Shown: positions 1 through 6,697 of the stretch, piece by piece | Layout of the letters: each line of letters begins with the position of its first letter | Position numbering within the stretch: the first letter of the stretch is position 1 | Source: JBFGCT01 sp041581055 | Lineage (GTDB): Bacteria > Actinomycetota > Acidimicrobiia > Acidimicrobiales > Ilumatobacteraceae | Assembly: GCA_041581055.1 (NCBI GenBank) | Contig: JBFGCT010000029.1 | Coordinates: 1-29,049, forward strand | Reading direction: 5' to 3' | Length of the DNA: 29,049 bases | Program-made: the position numbers and the translations under genes | Notes under the pieces: model-generated | The model's input: only the letters and a program-made list of their open reading frames with translations | Databases searched by the model: none | Told to the model about the DNA's origin: nothing

Positions 1-361
1 CGGCGCCGACCGCGGCGGTGGCCTTGTCGGTCGACAGCTCCCCGGCGGTGACGGCGTCGGCCAGCTCGTCGGAGCGGGCCATCGCCTCGCCGAGTTCGGC
101 GGCGGTGCGGTTGCGGCGGGTAGAGGTGCCGGTCTGCGTGCCCAACCACTCCGCGGTGTCGCGCGCCCCGGTGCCGATGAACGCCCCGGCGGCGTCGGCG
201 GCGTGCGTCAGCCGGGCGAGCTTGGCCTCGAACCGGGAGTGCACCTGCTTGAGCCGCCTCAGCTCCGACCGCAGCACCGAGGCGTCACAGCCATCCACGC
301 GCACCCGCCCGACGTGACCCACGGCCAGCGAGGTGGCGGTGACGGCATCGGCCAGTCCCAT
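1..361 (-). CDS. DUF222/HNH endonuclease family protein (13E12-type), copy 1, 5' end only
   Basis: This is the N-terminal 120 codons of a DUF222-domain protein; the gene runs off the left edge. The reading is open throughout and matches the two other copies in this window closely (shared stretches such as VDGCDAS, TAEWLG and NRTAAELGEAM). Family members normally carry a C-terminal HNH nuclease domain, which would lie outside the window. I chose the ATG at 361 (MGLADAV) because a -10 box (TATCAT, 369-374) ends 7 nt upstream, as in the other two copies; an in-frame ATG at 370 overlaps that box. No frameshift is visible in the part present, in contrast to copy 2. The cellular role of the family is not established; the family is multi-copy in mycobacteria and behaves like a repeat. 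A LexA-type palindrome lies in its promoter. Confidence 0.85.
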   Translation of the reverse strand, partial: MGLADAVTATSLAVGHVGRVRVDGCDASVLRSELRRLKQVHSRFEAKLARLTHAADAAGAFIGTGARDTAEWLGTQTGTSTRRNRTAAELGEAMARSDELADAVTAGELSTDKATAAVGA

Positions 362-368
362 ACCCGAC

Positions 369-397
369 ATGATAACGAACTGGTGTTCGATGAACAA
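369..397 (-). promoter_or_regulatory. LexA/SOS-type box inside leaderless promoter of DUF222 copy 1
   Basis: On the minus strand: -35 TTGTTC (392-397), 17-nt spacer, -10 TATCAT (369-374), then 7 nt to the ATG at 361. The spacer contains CGAAC-TGGT-GTTCG (plus-strand reading, 376-389), which fits the Gram-positive/mycobacterial LexA operator CGAAC-N4-GTTCG. The site is seen directly; LexA binding is inferred. Confidence 0.75.
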
Positions 398-495
398 CGT
401 CATCGGCAAAGAAACTAGGTCCGGGCCTGGTCGGACGCGCCCACCGGGGGACCGCGGCCGGGGATATCGGAAGGAGGTCGCCAGCGGGCGCCGGG

Positions 496-501
496 TACGG
501 T
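496..501 (+). promoter_or_regulatory. Candidate -10 box, leaderless start at 508
   Basis: TACGGT is followed by 6 nt and the ATG at 508. This is the same TANNNT-N6-8-start layout seen at several other genes here. No good -35 is visible. A strong Shine-Dalgarno-like AAGGAGG lies at 470-476 but has no start codon at the right distance. Confidence 0.4.
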
Positions 502-507
502 CACGAC

Positions 508-603
508 ATGTCGTCGTACGCCGAACGCGCACCTCGGACCGGCGACGCCGACGATCTCGGGCGGGTGCGCGTCCGTGCGTGGGTGACGGAGCTCGATCGG
601 TGA
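508..603 (+). pseudogene. GNAT acetyltransferase remnant (31 aa)
   Basis: A 31-codon reading frame with the look of a GNAT N-acetyltransferase N-terminus: MSSYAERAPRTGDADDLG followed by RVRVRAW, comparable to the usual RPAT-DA-DL--VHVRAW opening (beta1-alpha1). It then hits a stop; the acetyl-CoA-binding part of the fold is absent. The TGA overlaps the GTG start of the next gene by four bases (GTGA, 600-603), so translation would be coupled. I read this as a gene whose body was deleted, leaving the start region to serve as leader for the nitroreductase-family gene. It could instead be a short coding leader without any acetyltransferase ancestry; the resemblance covers only about 20 residues. 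Confidence 0.45.
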
Positions 604-965
604 GCTGGCCGGCCGTGTACGCCGACGAGGAGAATTGCTACGTCACCACGACCGGACGCCGGACCGGGAACCCGCACGAGATCGAGATCTGGTTCGGCGT
701 CGACGGCGGCACGCTCTACCTCATCTCGGGCAACGGGCCGACCGCCGATTGGTACCGCAACCTCGTCGCCGACCCGGAGGTGACGGTGCGGATCGGACAG
801 GAGACGCATGCCGGGCGGGCGCGGGTGCTGACGGATCCCGCCGAGCGGCGGCGCTGCGGTGAGCTGATGGGGGAGAAGTACGTCTGGGGCGGCGATCCGG
901 ACATCGGCCTGACGTATCACGCGTGGTGCTTCGACGTCCCGGCCGTCGCCGTCGAGTTCCACTGA
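600..965 (+). CDS. Deazaflavin (F420)-dependent nitroreductase family protein (Ddn-like)
   Basis: A 121-aa protein of the nitroreductase/quinone-reductase (Ddn, former DUF385) family, a split-barrel fold that binds F420 and reduces quinones or nitro compounds. Family marks are TTGRRTGNPHE near residues 17-27, followed by W-G----LYLIS and WYRNLVADPEVTV, which match the conserved T-GR-SG and W--N-----P-V elements. Start GTG at 600 overlaps the upstream acetyltransferase remnant as GTGA and has GGAG (587-590) nine bases ahead. An upstream extension of the frame to 333 is open but is arginine-rich and not protein-like. The protein is somewhat shorter than typical Ddn relatives (about 140-150 aa), lacking the N-terminal helix. 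Substrate unknown. Confidence 0.72.
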   Translation: MSWPAVYADEENCYVTTTGRRTGNPHEIEIWFGVDGGTLYLISGNGPTADWYRNLVADPEVTVRIGQETHAGRARVLTDPAERRRCGELMGEKYVWGGDPDIGLTYHAWCFDVPAVAVEFH

Positions 966-1010
966 CGACGGTTGATCAGGCTTCCGGCCGCACCGACCGG
1001 CCAGCCGGAA

Positions 1011-1844
1011 CTACCGCAGGCCCATGCCGCCGTCGACGCGGAGGTGGATGCCGGTGATGAAGCGGGCTTCGTCGGAGTGCAGGAAGAGCGCCGCGTTCGC
1101 CACGTCCCAGGCGGTGCCCATCTTGCGGCCCAACGGGACCAGCCGGTCGCGGGCCGCGACCAGGTCGGCGCGCGACGTCGCGTCGGTGACCTGGCCCTCG
1201 ATCGCCATCGGCGTGTTCATCAGCCCGGGCAGGATCGTGTTGACGCGGATGCCGTGGCGGGCGTTGGTGAAGGCGAGGTTCTCGGTGAGCCCGATGACGG
1301 CGGTCTTGGTGGTCTTGTACCCGACGAGCGGGAAGCCGTGATGGGCCGCGGTCGAGGAGATGTTGACGATCGACGCGGTGCCGCCGTCGCGTTCGACCGT
1401 CGAGCGCATCACCGGGATGGCGTGGCGGGCGGCGAGCAGCATCCCCTTCACGTTGATCTGCCAGAGCCGGTCGAACGCGTCGGGATCGATGGCGAGCGGG
1501 TCGCCGTCGTCGACCACGACGCCGACGTTGTTGTGGAGGATGTCGATCCGCCCGAACTCGGCGACGAGCCGGGCGACGAGCGCGGCGTGGTCTTCGTCGT
1601 CGGTGACGTCGACCTCGACGGCGAGCGCGGCGCCGCCCGCGGTCGTGATCATGTCGACGGTCTCGACCGCCGAGTCGAGCTTGCGGTCGGCCACCGCGAC
1701 GGTCGCGCCGGCCCGGGCGAGCAGAATCGCCGTCGCCCGACCATTGCCGACCGTCTCGCCCTCCGCCTGCCCTCCGCCGACGACGATCGCGACGCGGCCG
1801 TCCAACCGGTGGGTGGCCGAACCGTGGTCGGTGGTCGCGTCCAT
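1011..1844 (-). CDS. SDR family NAD(P)-dependent oxidoreductase
   Basis: A 277-aa classical short-chain dehydrogenase/reductase. The nucleotide-binding loop near residues 22-36 reads GGGQAEGETVGNGRA, a longer variant of TGxxxGxG. Downstream are DVTD (79-82), NNVG (105-108, where most members have NNAG), the structural Asn in QINVKG (N131), and the catalytic set S163, Y176, K180 (NISS and YKTTK). The C-terminus has the usual HLRVDGGMG. It acts on hydroxyl/keto substrates in the cytoplasm; the substrate cannot be told from sequence. It lies downstream of, and in the same direction as, the branched-chain operon but is separated by 246 bp containing two hairpin repeats, so it is probably a separate unit. 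A weak AAGGAT sits about 8-14 nt before the ATG. Confidence 0.9.
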   Translation of the reverse strand: MDATTDHGSATHRLDGRVAIVVGGGQAEGETVGNGRATAILLARAGATVAVADRKLDSAVETVDMITTAGGAALAVEVDVTDDEDHAALVARLVAEFGRIDILHNNVGVVVDDGDPLAIDPDAFDRLWQINVKGMLLAARHAIPVMRSTVERDGGTASIVNISSTAAHHGFPLVGYKTTKTAVIGLTENLAFTNARHGIRVNTILPGLMNTPMAIEGQVTDATSRADLVAARDRLVPLGRKMGTAWDVANAALFLHSDEARFITGIHLRVDGGMGLR

Positions 1845-1909
1845 CGGGGCCGATCCTTGCAGCCCTGGCGTGGCTACGCGCTCACCGAGAGTTCGGCGGC
1901 CGCGGCCGT

Positions 1910-1969
1910 CCGTCCGGTTTTGTGTGACCGAACATGTCGACTTCCGCGATGTTCGGTCACACGAATCGA
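1910..1969. repeat. Palindromic intergenic repeat, copy 1
   Basis: Perfect 14-bp inverted repeat: GTGTGACCGAACAT (1922-1935) and ATGTTCGGTCACAC (1949-1962) around a 13-nt loop. Flanks CCGTCCGGTTTT and CGAATCG are shared with copy 2, which begins 78 nt further on. A- and T-runs are on the wrong sides for an intrinsic terminator on either strand. Confidence 0.9.
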
Positions 1970-1987
1970 CACTGTCGCCGCGGTCGT

Positions 1988-2047
1988 CCGTCCGGTTTTG
2001 TGTGACCGAATATTTCGACTTCCGCGATGTTCGGTCACAAAAATCGG
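1988..2047. repeat. Palindromic intergenic repeat, copy 2
   Basis: Same unit as copy 1 in the same orientation, with arms TGTGACCGAATAT (2001-2013) and ATGTTCGGTCACA (2027-2039); one G:T-type mismatch in the stem. The loop TTCGACTTCCGCG is nearly identical to copy 1. It is followed by AAAAATCG. Confidence 0.9.
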
Positions 2048-2090
2048 GGAAGGGTCGGGCGCGGTTCGGACGACGCCGGCCGGGGATCGG

Positions 2091-3305
2091 TCAGTCGAGC
2101 GGTTGGTCGGCGATCGCCCGGTCGAGTCGCCGCCGGGTCGAGCGCATCGCGGCCTCACGCGGTGTGATGCCCTCGGTCGTCGCCACGGTCAGCATCGCGG
2201 CCGTGTTCGCCCGGATCCTCTCGTCGATCTCCCGTACCGCTTCGGCCTTGGTGCCACCGGCGTATTCGACGGCGCCGCAGATCACGCCACCGGCGTTCAC
2301 GATGAAGTCGGGCAAGTTGAGGATGCCCCGGGCGTGGAGCCGGGCCTCGGCCGCCGGTGTCGCGGGGATGTTCGCGCCTTGGGCCACGATGCGGGCGCGT
2401 ACCGTGTCGACGTTGTCGGCGCACAGCACGTGCGGGCGAGCCGCCGGGATCCAGATGTCGCACTCGACACCGACGATCGCGTCGCGGTGGATCAGCTCGC
2501 CCTCCGGGTGATTCGCCACGGTCCCCGATCTCGCCGCGCGCGCCAGCGCCTCCACGTCGAGTCCTCGCGGGTCGACGACCCCGCCACCCGAGTCGGCCGC
2601 CGCGACGAGGATGCAGCCGCGTTGGGCGAGGAAGCGCGCCACGTTTGAGCCGACGGCGCCGAACCCCTGGACGGCGAACCGGGCCCCTGGGAGCGACATC
2701 TCGATGTGGGCGGCCGCGACGTCGACCGCCGCGGCGAGACCGAGACCGGTGGCGCCGATCTCGTCGAGCGGGATGCCGCCGAGCTCGCTGGGAAGGCCGA
2801 TCGCCCGGCCGATCTCGTCCTGGACCCACGCCATGCAGCGCTCGTCGGTGCCCATGTCGGGCCCGGGCACGTACTCGCGGAGATCGGCGATCGAACGGGC
2901 GAAGGCCCGCATCAGCCGCTCCTTCTCGGCGATCGGCATCGTCGGGTCGGCGGCGATCACCGCCTTGCCGCCGCCGTGCGGGAGCCCGGCGGCCGCGTTC
3001 TTCAGCGTCATCGCCCGCGCCAGGCCGAAGCACTCCTCGGTCGTGACGTCCGGCGCCATCCGCACTCCGCCGATCGCCACCCCGGCCGCGACGTTGTCGA
3101 CGACCACCGTCGCTCGCAAGCCGGTGGCGTGCTCGGTGACGTGGATGACCTTTGCGGGGCCGAGCTCGTCGGCGAACCGGAAGGGATCGTCGTGGCCGAT
3201 CGCCGCCGTCAGCTCGACTGGTCGGGGAGGTGGTCGTGTCACCACACCGGGGCCCGGATCGGGGTCGATCGGGTGGTCCAGTAGGGCATTGGTCACGATG
3301 TTCAT
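2091..3305 (-). CDS. Glu/Leu/Phe/Val-type amino-acid dehydrogenase
   Basis: A 404-aa member of the Glu/Leu/Phe/Val dehydrogenase family, which oxidatively deaminates an amino acid to its 2-oxoacid with NAD(P)+. Visible marks: GGVRM (79-83), LPHGGGKAV with the catalytic lysine K114, VPGPDMGTDER with the catalytic aspartate D150, and the Rossmann loop GFGAVGSN (about 214-221). The GGGKAV form is typical of leucine/valine dehydrogenases, while PGPDMGTDE resembles glutamate dehydrogenases, so substrate is judged mainly from context. The ATG at 3305 overlaps the E2 stop as ATGA, making it the fourth gene of the 2-oxoacid dehydrogenase operon. Together they would deaminate branched-chain amino acids and then decarboxylate the oxoacids. 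An open extension upstream of 3305 is only the shadow of E2. Confidence 0.85.
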   Translation of the reverse strand: MNIVTNALLDHPIDPDPGPGVVTRPPPRPVELTAAIGHDDPFRFADELGPAKVIHVTEHATGLRATVVVDNVAAGVAIGGVRMAPDVTTEECFGLARAMTLKNAAAGLPHGGGKAVIAADPTMPIAEKERLMRAFARSIADLREYVPGPDMGTDERCMAWVQDEIGRAIGLPSELGGIPLDEIGATGLGLAAAVDVAAAHIEMSLPGARFAVQGFGAVGSNVARFLAQRGCILVAAADSGGGVVDPRGLDVEALARAARSGTVANHPEGELIHRDAIVGVECDIWIPAARPHVLCADNVDTVRARIVAQGANIPATPAAEARLHARGILNLPDFIVNAGGVICGAVEYAGGTKAEAVREIDERIRANTAAMLTVATTEGITPREAAMRSTRRRLDRAIADQPLD

Positions 3306-4438
3306 GTCGACTCCTCCAGGTCGTGTTCGAGTGCGTTCAAGAAGCGGGTGGCCTCGCCGCCCATCACGACGCGGTGGTCGAACGTCAGCGACAGCGGGAG
3401 CACCCGGCGGATCGCCACCTCGCCGGCGCGCACCGCCACGCTGTCGCGGGCTCGGCCGGCGCCGACGATCGCCACTTGGGGCGGCACGACCACGAGCGCG
3501 GCGTGGCACCCGCCCAGCGCGCCGAAGTTCGACAACGAGATCGTCGCGCCGCGGAGATGCTCCCGCGGCGCCGTCCGGGCCTCGATGTCGGCGCGCAGCG
3601 CGTCGAGACCACGGCGGAGGTCGTCGGGGCCGCGGTTGGCGACATCGCGCAGGACGGGAACGAACAGCCCGTCATCGGTGTCGACCGCCAGACCGACGTC
3701 GACGCGGTCGTGGATCACGCGGCCACGATCGCGCCCGAGGTACCCAGCGTTGAGCGCCGGCTCGCAAGCGCAGGCCACGGCGACGGCGCGGAGCAGGCGC
3801 AGCGTGTGGTCGGTGTCGGCGGGCCAGTCGCCGATGTCGGCCTCCCCGGTCACGGTGGCCGGGACGACCTGCGCGCGGGCGCGGGTCATGTTGGCGTCCA
3901 TCGCCCGCCGGACGCCGCGCAGCGGTTCGACCGTGCCGCCACCGGCGGGATCGCCGTCGCCGGACGCGCCGTTGCCCGACGCGCCGGACGTCTCGACGTC
4001 CGCGCGGCTGACCGTGCCGTCCGGGCCCGAGGGAGTCACCGCGGCCAGGTCGACGTGTAGCGCGGCGGCCAGTGCCCGCACCGCCGGTGTCGCTCGGCCG
4101 CCGGGCCCACCACCGGCGGCGACCGCTCGGTCGGATGTCGCGTCGGCCGCTTCCGGCTCGTGGCGCGGGAGGTCGCCGACGATCGCGCCGACATCGTCGG
4201 CCGCGGCGTCCGCGTAGTCGACGAGCGCGGCGCCGACGGCGACGACGTCACCGGGCTCCGCACGGAGGGCGGCGATGTCGCCGGATCGTGGCGACGGGAT
4301 CTCGACCACCGCCTTGTCGGTCTCGATCGACACGAGCGGTTGGTCGGCGACGACGTGATCGCCCACCCCGACGTGCCAGGTCACGATCTCGGCCTCGTGG
4401 AGGCCCTCACCGACGTCGGGGAGGTGGAAGGTGGTCAT
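3302..4438 (-). CDS. bkdC: 2-oxoacid dehydrogenase E2 (dihydrolipoyl acyltransferase), branched-chain type
   Basis: A 378-aa E2 subunit. Domains in order: lipoyl domain (1-80) with the lipoylated lysine in ETDKAVVE (K42); an Ala/Asp-rich linker; peripheral subunit-binding domain (about 116-150, ATPAVRALAAAL and DGTVSRADV); a Gly/Ser/Asp-rich linker; and the catalytic acyltransferase domain. E2 moves the acyl group from E1 to CoA and forms the core of the complex. The catalytic motif near the C-terminus reads DHRVVMGG: the histidine (H355) is present, but the aspartate of the usual HxxxDG is methionine (M359). The ATG at 4438 overlaps the E1-beta stop (ATGA), and the stop overlaps the next start in the same way. 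Branched-chain specificity is inferred from the neighbouring amino-acid dehydrogenase and E1 form. Confidence 0.88.
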   Translation of the reverse strand: MTTFHLPDVGEGLHEAEIVTWHVGVGDHVVADQPLVSIETDKAVVEIPSPRSGDIAALRAEPGDVVAVGAALVDYADAAADDVGAIVGDLPRHEPEAADATSDRAVAAGGGPGGRATPAVRALAAALHVDLAAVTPSGPDGTVSRADVETSGASGNGASGDGDPAGGGTVEPLRGVRRAMDANMTRARAQVVPATVTGEADIGDWPADTDHTLRLLRAVAVACACEPALNAGYLGRDRGRVIHDRVDVGLAVDTDDGLFVPVLRDVANRGPDDLRRGLDALRADIEARTAPREHLRGATISLSNFGALGGCHAALVVVPPQVAIVGAGRARDSVAVRAGEVAIRRVLPLSLTFDHRVVMGGEATRFLNALEHDLEEST

Positions 4439-5418
4439 GCGAACTCCAGTGCGCGGCGGGCGACGTCGAGCACCCGCTGCTCGGTCGGTTGGTAGTGCGG
4501 CTCCAGTCCGAACATCGGGATCACCGTGTCGTATCCCGTCACCCGGCCCACCGGCGCCAGCAGGCTCGTCAGCCCCTCGTCGGCGAGCACGGCGGCGATC
4601 TCGGCGCCGACGCCGCCGGTTCTGGGCGCCTCGTGGACGATGACGCACCGCCCGGTGCGCTCGACCGACGCGAGGATCGTCGTCATGTCGAGCGGCTTGA
4701 TCGTGACGACGTCGATGACGTCGGCGTCGATGCCGTCCGCGGCGAGGCGATCGGCCGCGGCGAGCGTCTCGAGGGTGCTCGCCCCCCAGGTGACCAGCGT
4801 GAGGTCGTCGCCGGTGCGGAGCGTGTCGCAGCGGTCGAGCGGCAGGCTGGCGCCGTCGTCGACGACGTCCTCGCGGCTCGACCGGTACAGCCGTTTGGGC
4901 TCGAGGAACACGACCGGGTCCGGATCGCGGATGGCGGCGAGCAACAGCCCGTAGGCCTTGGCCGGCGAGGACGGGATCACGACCCGGATGCCGGGGATGT
5001 GGGCGAGCATCGCCTCGAAGCTCTCCGAGTGGTGCTCGGGGGCGCGCACGCCGCCGCCGTACGGGGCGCGCACGACGATCGGGCAGGTCAGCCGGCCGCG
5101 CGTCCGGTTGCGCATCCGGCCAGCGTGGTTGGCCAGTTGATCGAGGCCCGGGTAGAGGAACCCCATGAACTGGTACTCGACGATCGGGCGGAAGCCCTCC
5201 GCCGCCAGCCCGACCGCGAGCCCGACGAACAGCGACTCCGAGATCGGCGTGTCGAGGACACGATCGGTCCCGAATCGGGACGAGAGGCCATCGGTCGCGC
5301 GGAACACGCCGCCGATCGCACCGACGTCCTCGCCGAGCACGATGACATTGTCGTCGTCCTCCATCGCCCGCGCGATCGCGGTGCGGACGGCGTCGACGAG
5401 TGTGAGCTGCTCAGGCAT
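4435..5418 (-). CDS. bkdB: 2-oxoacid dehydrogenase E1 beta subunit
   Basis: A 327-aa E1-beta subunit of the two-chain (alpha2beta2) type. It has the N-terminal thiamine-diphosphate-side signature GEDVGAIGGVFRAT, then DTPISESLFVGLAVGLA and the conserved YQFMGFLYPGLDQL, APYGGGVRAPEHHSES, and the C-terminal transketolase-like domain (VTWGAS, IDVVTIKPLD, VHEAPRTGG). It forms the active site together with E1-alpha. The chosen ATG at 5418 starts MPEQLTLVDAV and has GGAGG eight bases upstream; it overlaps the E1-alpha end by 8 bp. The stop overlaps the E2 start as ATGA. The organisation suggests fixed stoichiometry by translational coupling. Confidence 0.93.
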   Translation of the reverse strand: MPEQLTLVDAVRTAIARAMEDDDNVIVLGEDVGAIGGVFRATDGLSSRFGTDRVLDTPISESLFVGLAVGLAAEGFRPIVEYQFMGFLYPGLDQLANHAGRMRNRTRGRLTCPIVVRAPYGGGVRAPEHHSESFEAMLAHIPGIRVVIPSSPAKAYGLLLAAIRDPDPVVFLEPKRLYRSSREDVVDDGASLPLDRCDTLRTGDDLTLVTWGASTLETLAAADRLAADGIDADVIDVVTIKPLDMTTILASVERTGRCVIVHEAPRTGGVGAEIAAVLADEGLTSLLAPVGRVTGYDTVIPMFGLEPHYQPTEQRVLDVARRALEFA

Positions 5419-6499
5419 CGGCGCCTCCGCGGGCGACCACCTCGGACCGCTGGGCACGGTAGGAAGCGGGCAGCTCGGCGTACAGATGGTCGAACATCGA
5501 TGCCGGAGCAAGGGGCGCCCGCGACTCGTAGGCCGTGACCGCGGCCTCGATCACGGCCGCGCACTCCTCCAGCAGTTGCTGCTCCTGTTCCTTGCCCCAG
5601 TGCCCGGCGTCGACCAGCCGGTCCCGCAGGCGGGCGACCGGTTCGTCCTTCCACCGGGCGCTGACCTCCTCGTCGGAGCGATACCGGCTCGCGTCGTCGG
5701 CGGTCGTGTGGTCGGCGAGGCGATACGTGATCGCCTCGACCAGCGTCGGCCCGCCACCGTCGCGGGCACGCTCGATCGCCTCGCTCGTCACCGCCCGCAC
5801 GGCGATGACGTCGTTGCCGTCGACCTGCTCCCCCGGGAACCCGGCGGCGATCGCCTTCTGGGCCAGCGTCTCGGCGGCCGATTGCCGGGCCCGGGGTACC
5901 GAGATCGCCCACTGGTTGTTGTTGACGACGAACACGATCGGCAGGCGCCGGACGCCCGCGTAGTTCATCGACTCGTACACGTCGCCGCGCGACGTCGCGC
6001 CGTCGCCGAGCGCGCACACGCTCACCCGCCGGTCGGCCCGCAGTTGCATCGCCAACGCGACCCCGGTGGCGTGCGCGGCCTGCGTGCCGATCGGGACGCA
6101 GATCGGAAAGTCGTGGCGCGGAGTGGCGAAGTCGCTGCCGCGCTCGTCGCCGCCCCAATAGAGGAACAGCTCGGCGGGTTCGACACCGCGTAGCAACATC
6201 GCGCCCTGCTCGCGGAAGGACGGAACCAAGACGTCGCCCGCGGCCATCGCCGCGCCGATGCCGACCGCCACCGCCTCCTGGCCGAGCGACGACGCGAACG
6301 TCCCGATCCGACCCGTTCGCTGCAGCGCGACCGCTTTGGCGTCAAACGTCCTGGTCAACACCATCGCCCGATACATGCCGATCAGCTCGCCCTGGTCGGT
6401 GGCGAGCGAATCCGTCCCGGCGGCGCCGCCAGGACCGTCGAAGCCCCTGGTCGGGACGTGGAACGTGAGCACGTGGTCCCTCACGACCGTGTCGTGCAT
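5411..6499 (-). CDS. bkdA: 2-oxoacid dehydrogenase E1 alpha subunit
   Basis: A 362-aa E1-alpha subunit. The thiamine-diphosphate motif runs from GDG (165-167) through DVYESMNYAG to NNNQWAIS (about 193-200), the usual GDG-x(26)-NN. Other conserved parts are SLGQEAVAVG and LVPSFREQGAML. With E1-beta it decarboxylates 2-oxoacids and transfers the acyl group to lipoyl-E2. Start chosen at ATG 6499 (MHDTVV) because GAGGAGG is placed six bases upstream; a longer open frame to 6526 has no such signal. It is the first gene of a four-gene operon whose ends all overlap. The promoter must lie in the 198 bp shared with divergent nrdJ. Pyruvate- or acetoin-type specificity is possible but less likely given the amino-acid dehydrogenase in the operon. 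Confidence 0.92.
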   Translation of the reverse strand: MHDTVVRDHVLTFHVPTRGFDGPGGAAGTDSLATDQGELIGMYRAMVLTRTFDAKAVALQRTGRIGTFASSLGQEAVAVGIGAAMAAGDVLVPSFREQGAMLLRGVEPAELFLYWGGDERGSDFATPRHDFPICVPIGTQAAHATGVALAMQLRADRRVSVCALGDGATSRGDVYESMNYAGVRRLPIVFVVNNNQWAISVPRARQSAAETLAQKAIAAGFPGEQVDGNDVIAVRAVTSEAIERARDGGGPTLVEAITYRLADHTTADDASRYRSDEEVSARWKDEPVARLRDRLVDAGHWGKEQEQQLLEECAAVIEAAVTAYESRAPLAPASMFDHLYAELPASYRAQRSEVVARGGADA

Positions 6500-6697
6500 G
6501 AGCAACCTCCTCTTCAACCAGCGCACGTTCGGCGTCGTGGTTCAAGAGGCTTTCGGCCTGCGGGCGGGCAGCTCGGACGGCGCCTGCCCCATCGGACAGA
6601 GGACAAGGTCCCGGGCGCCTCGTGACGTACGACCTCGTGACAACCGAATGACGTCGGCGTAATTTGGCAGAACGAGTACTCGCCTGAGGAGGCCGAC

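Noticed and set aside
1910..2047. The paired hairpins as intrinsic terminators between the dehydrogenase and SDR genes
   Set aside because: On both strands the T-run is before and the A-run after the stem, and the same unit occurs at a promoter region near 20.7 kb.
972..2648. A 558-codon plus-strand open frame over the SDR gene and the repeats
   Set aside because: Shadow of the SDR and amino-acid dehydrogenase genes; low-complexity Arg/Asp/Val product.
6500..6697. Cobalamin riboswitch or NrdR box upstream of nrdJ
   Set aside because: Looked for because NrdJ needs adenosylcobalamin. No B12-box-like core and no AT-rich NrdR palindrome could be seen; a covariance search (RF00174) would settle it.
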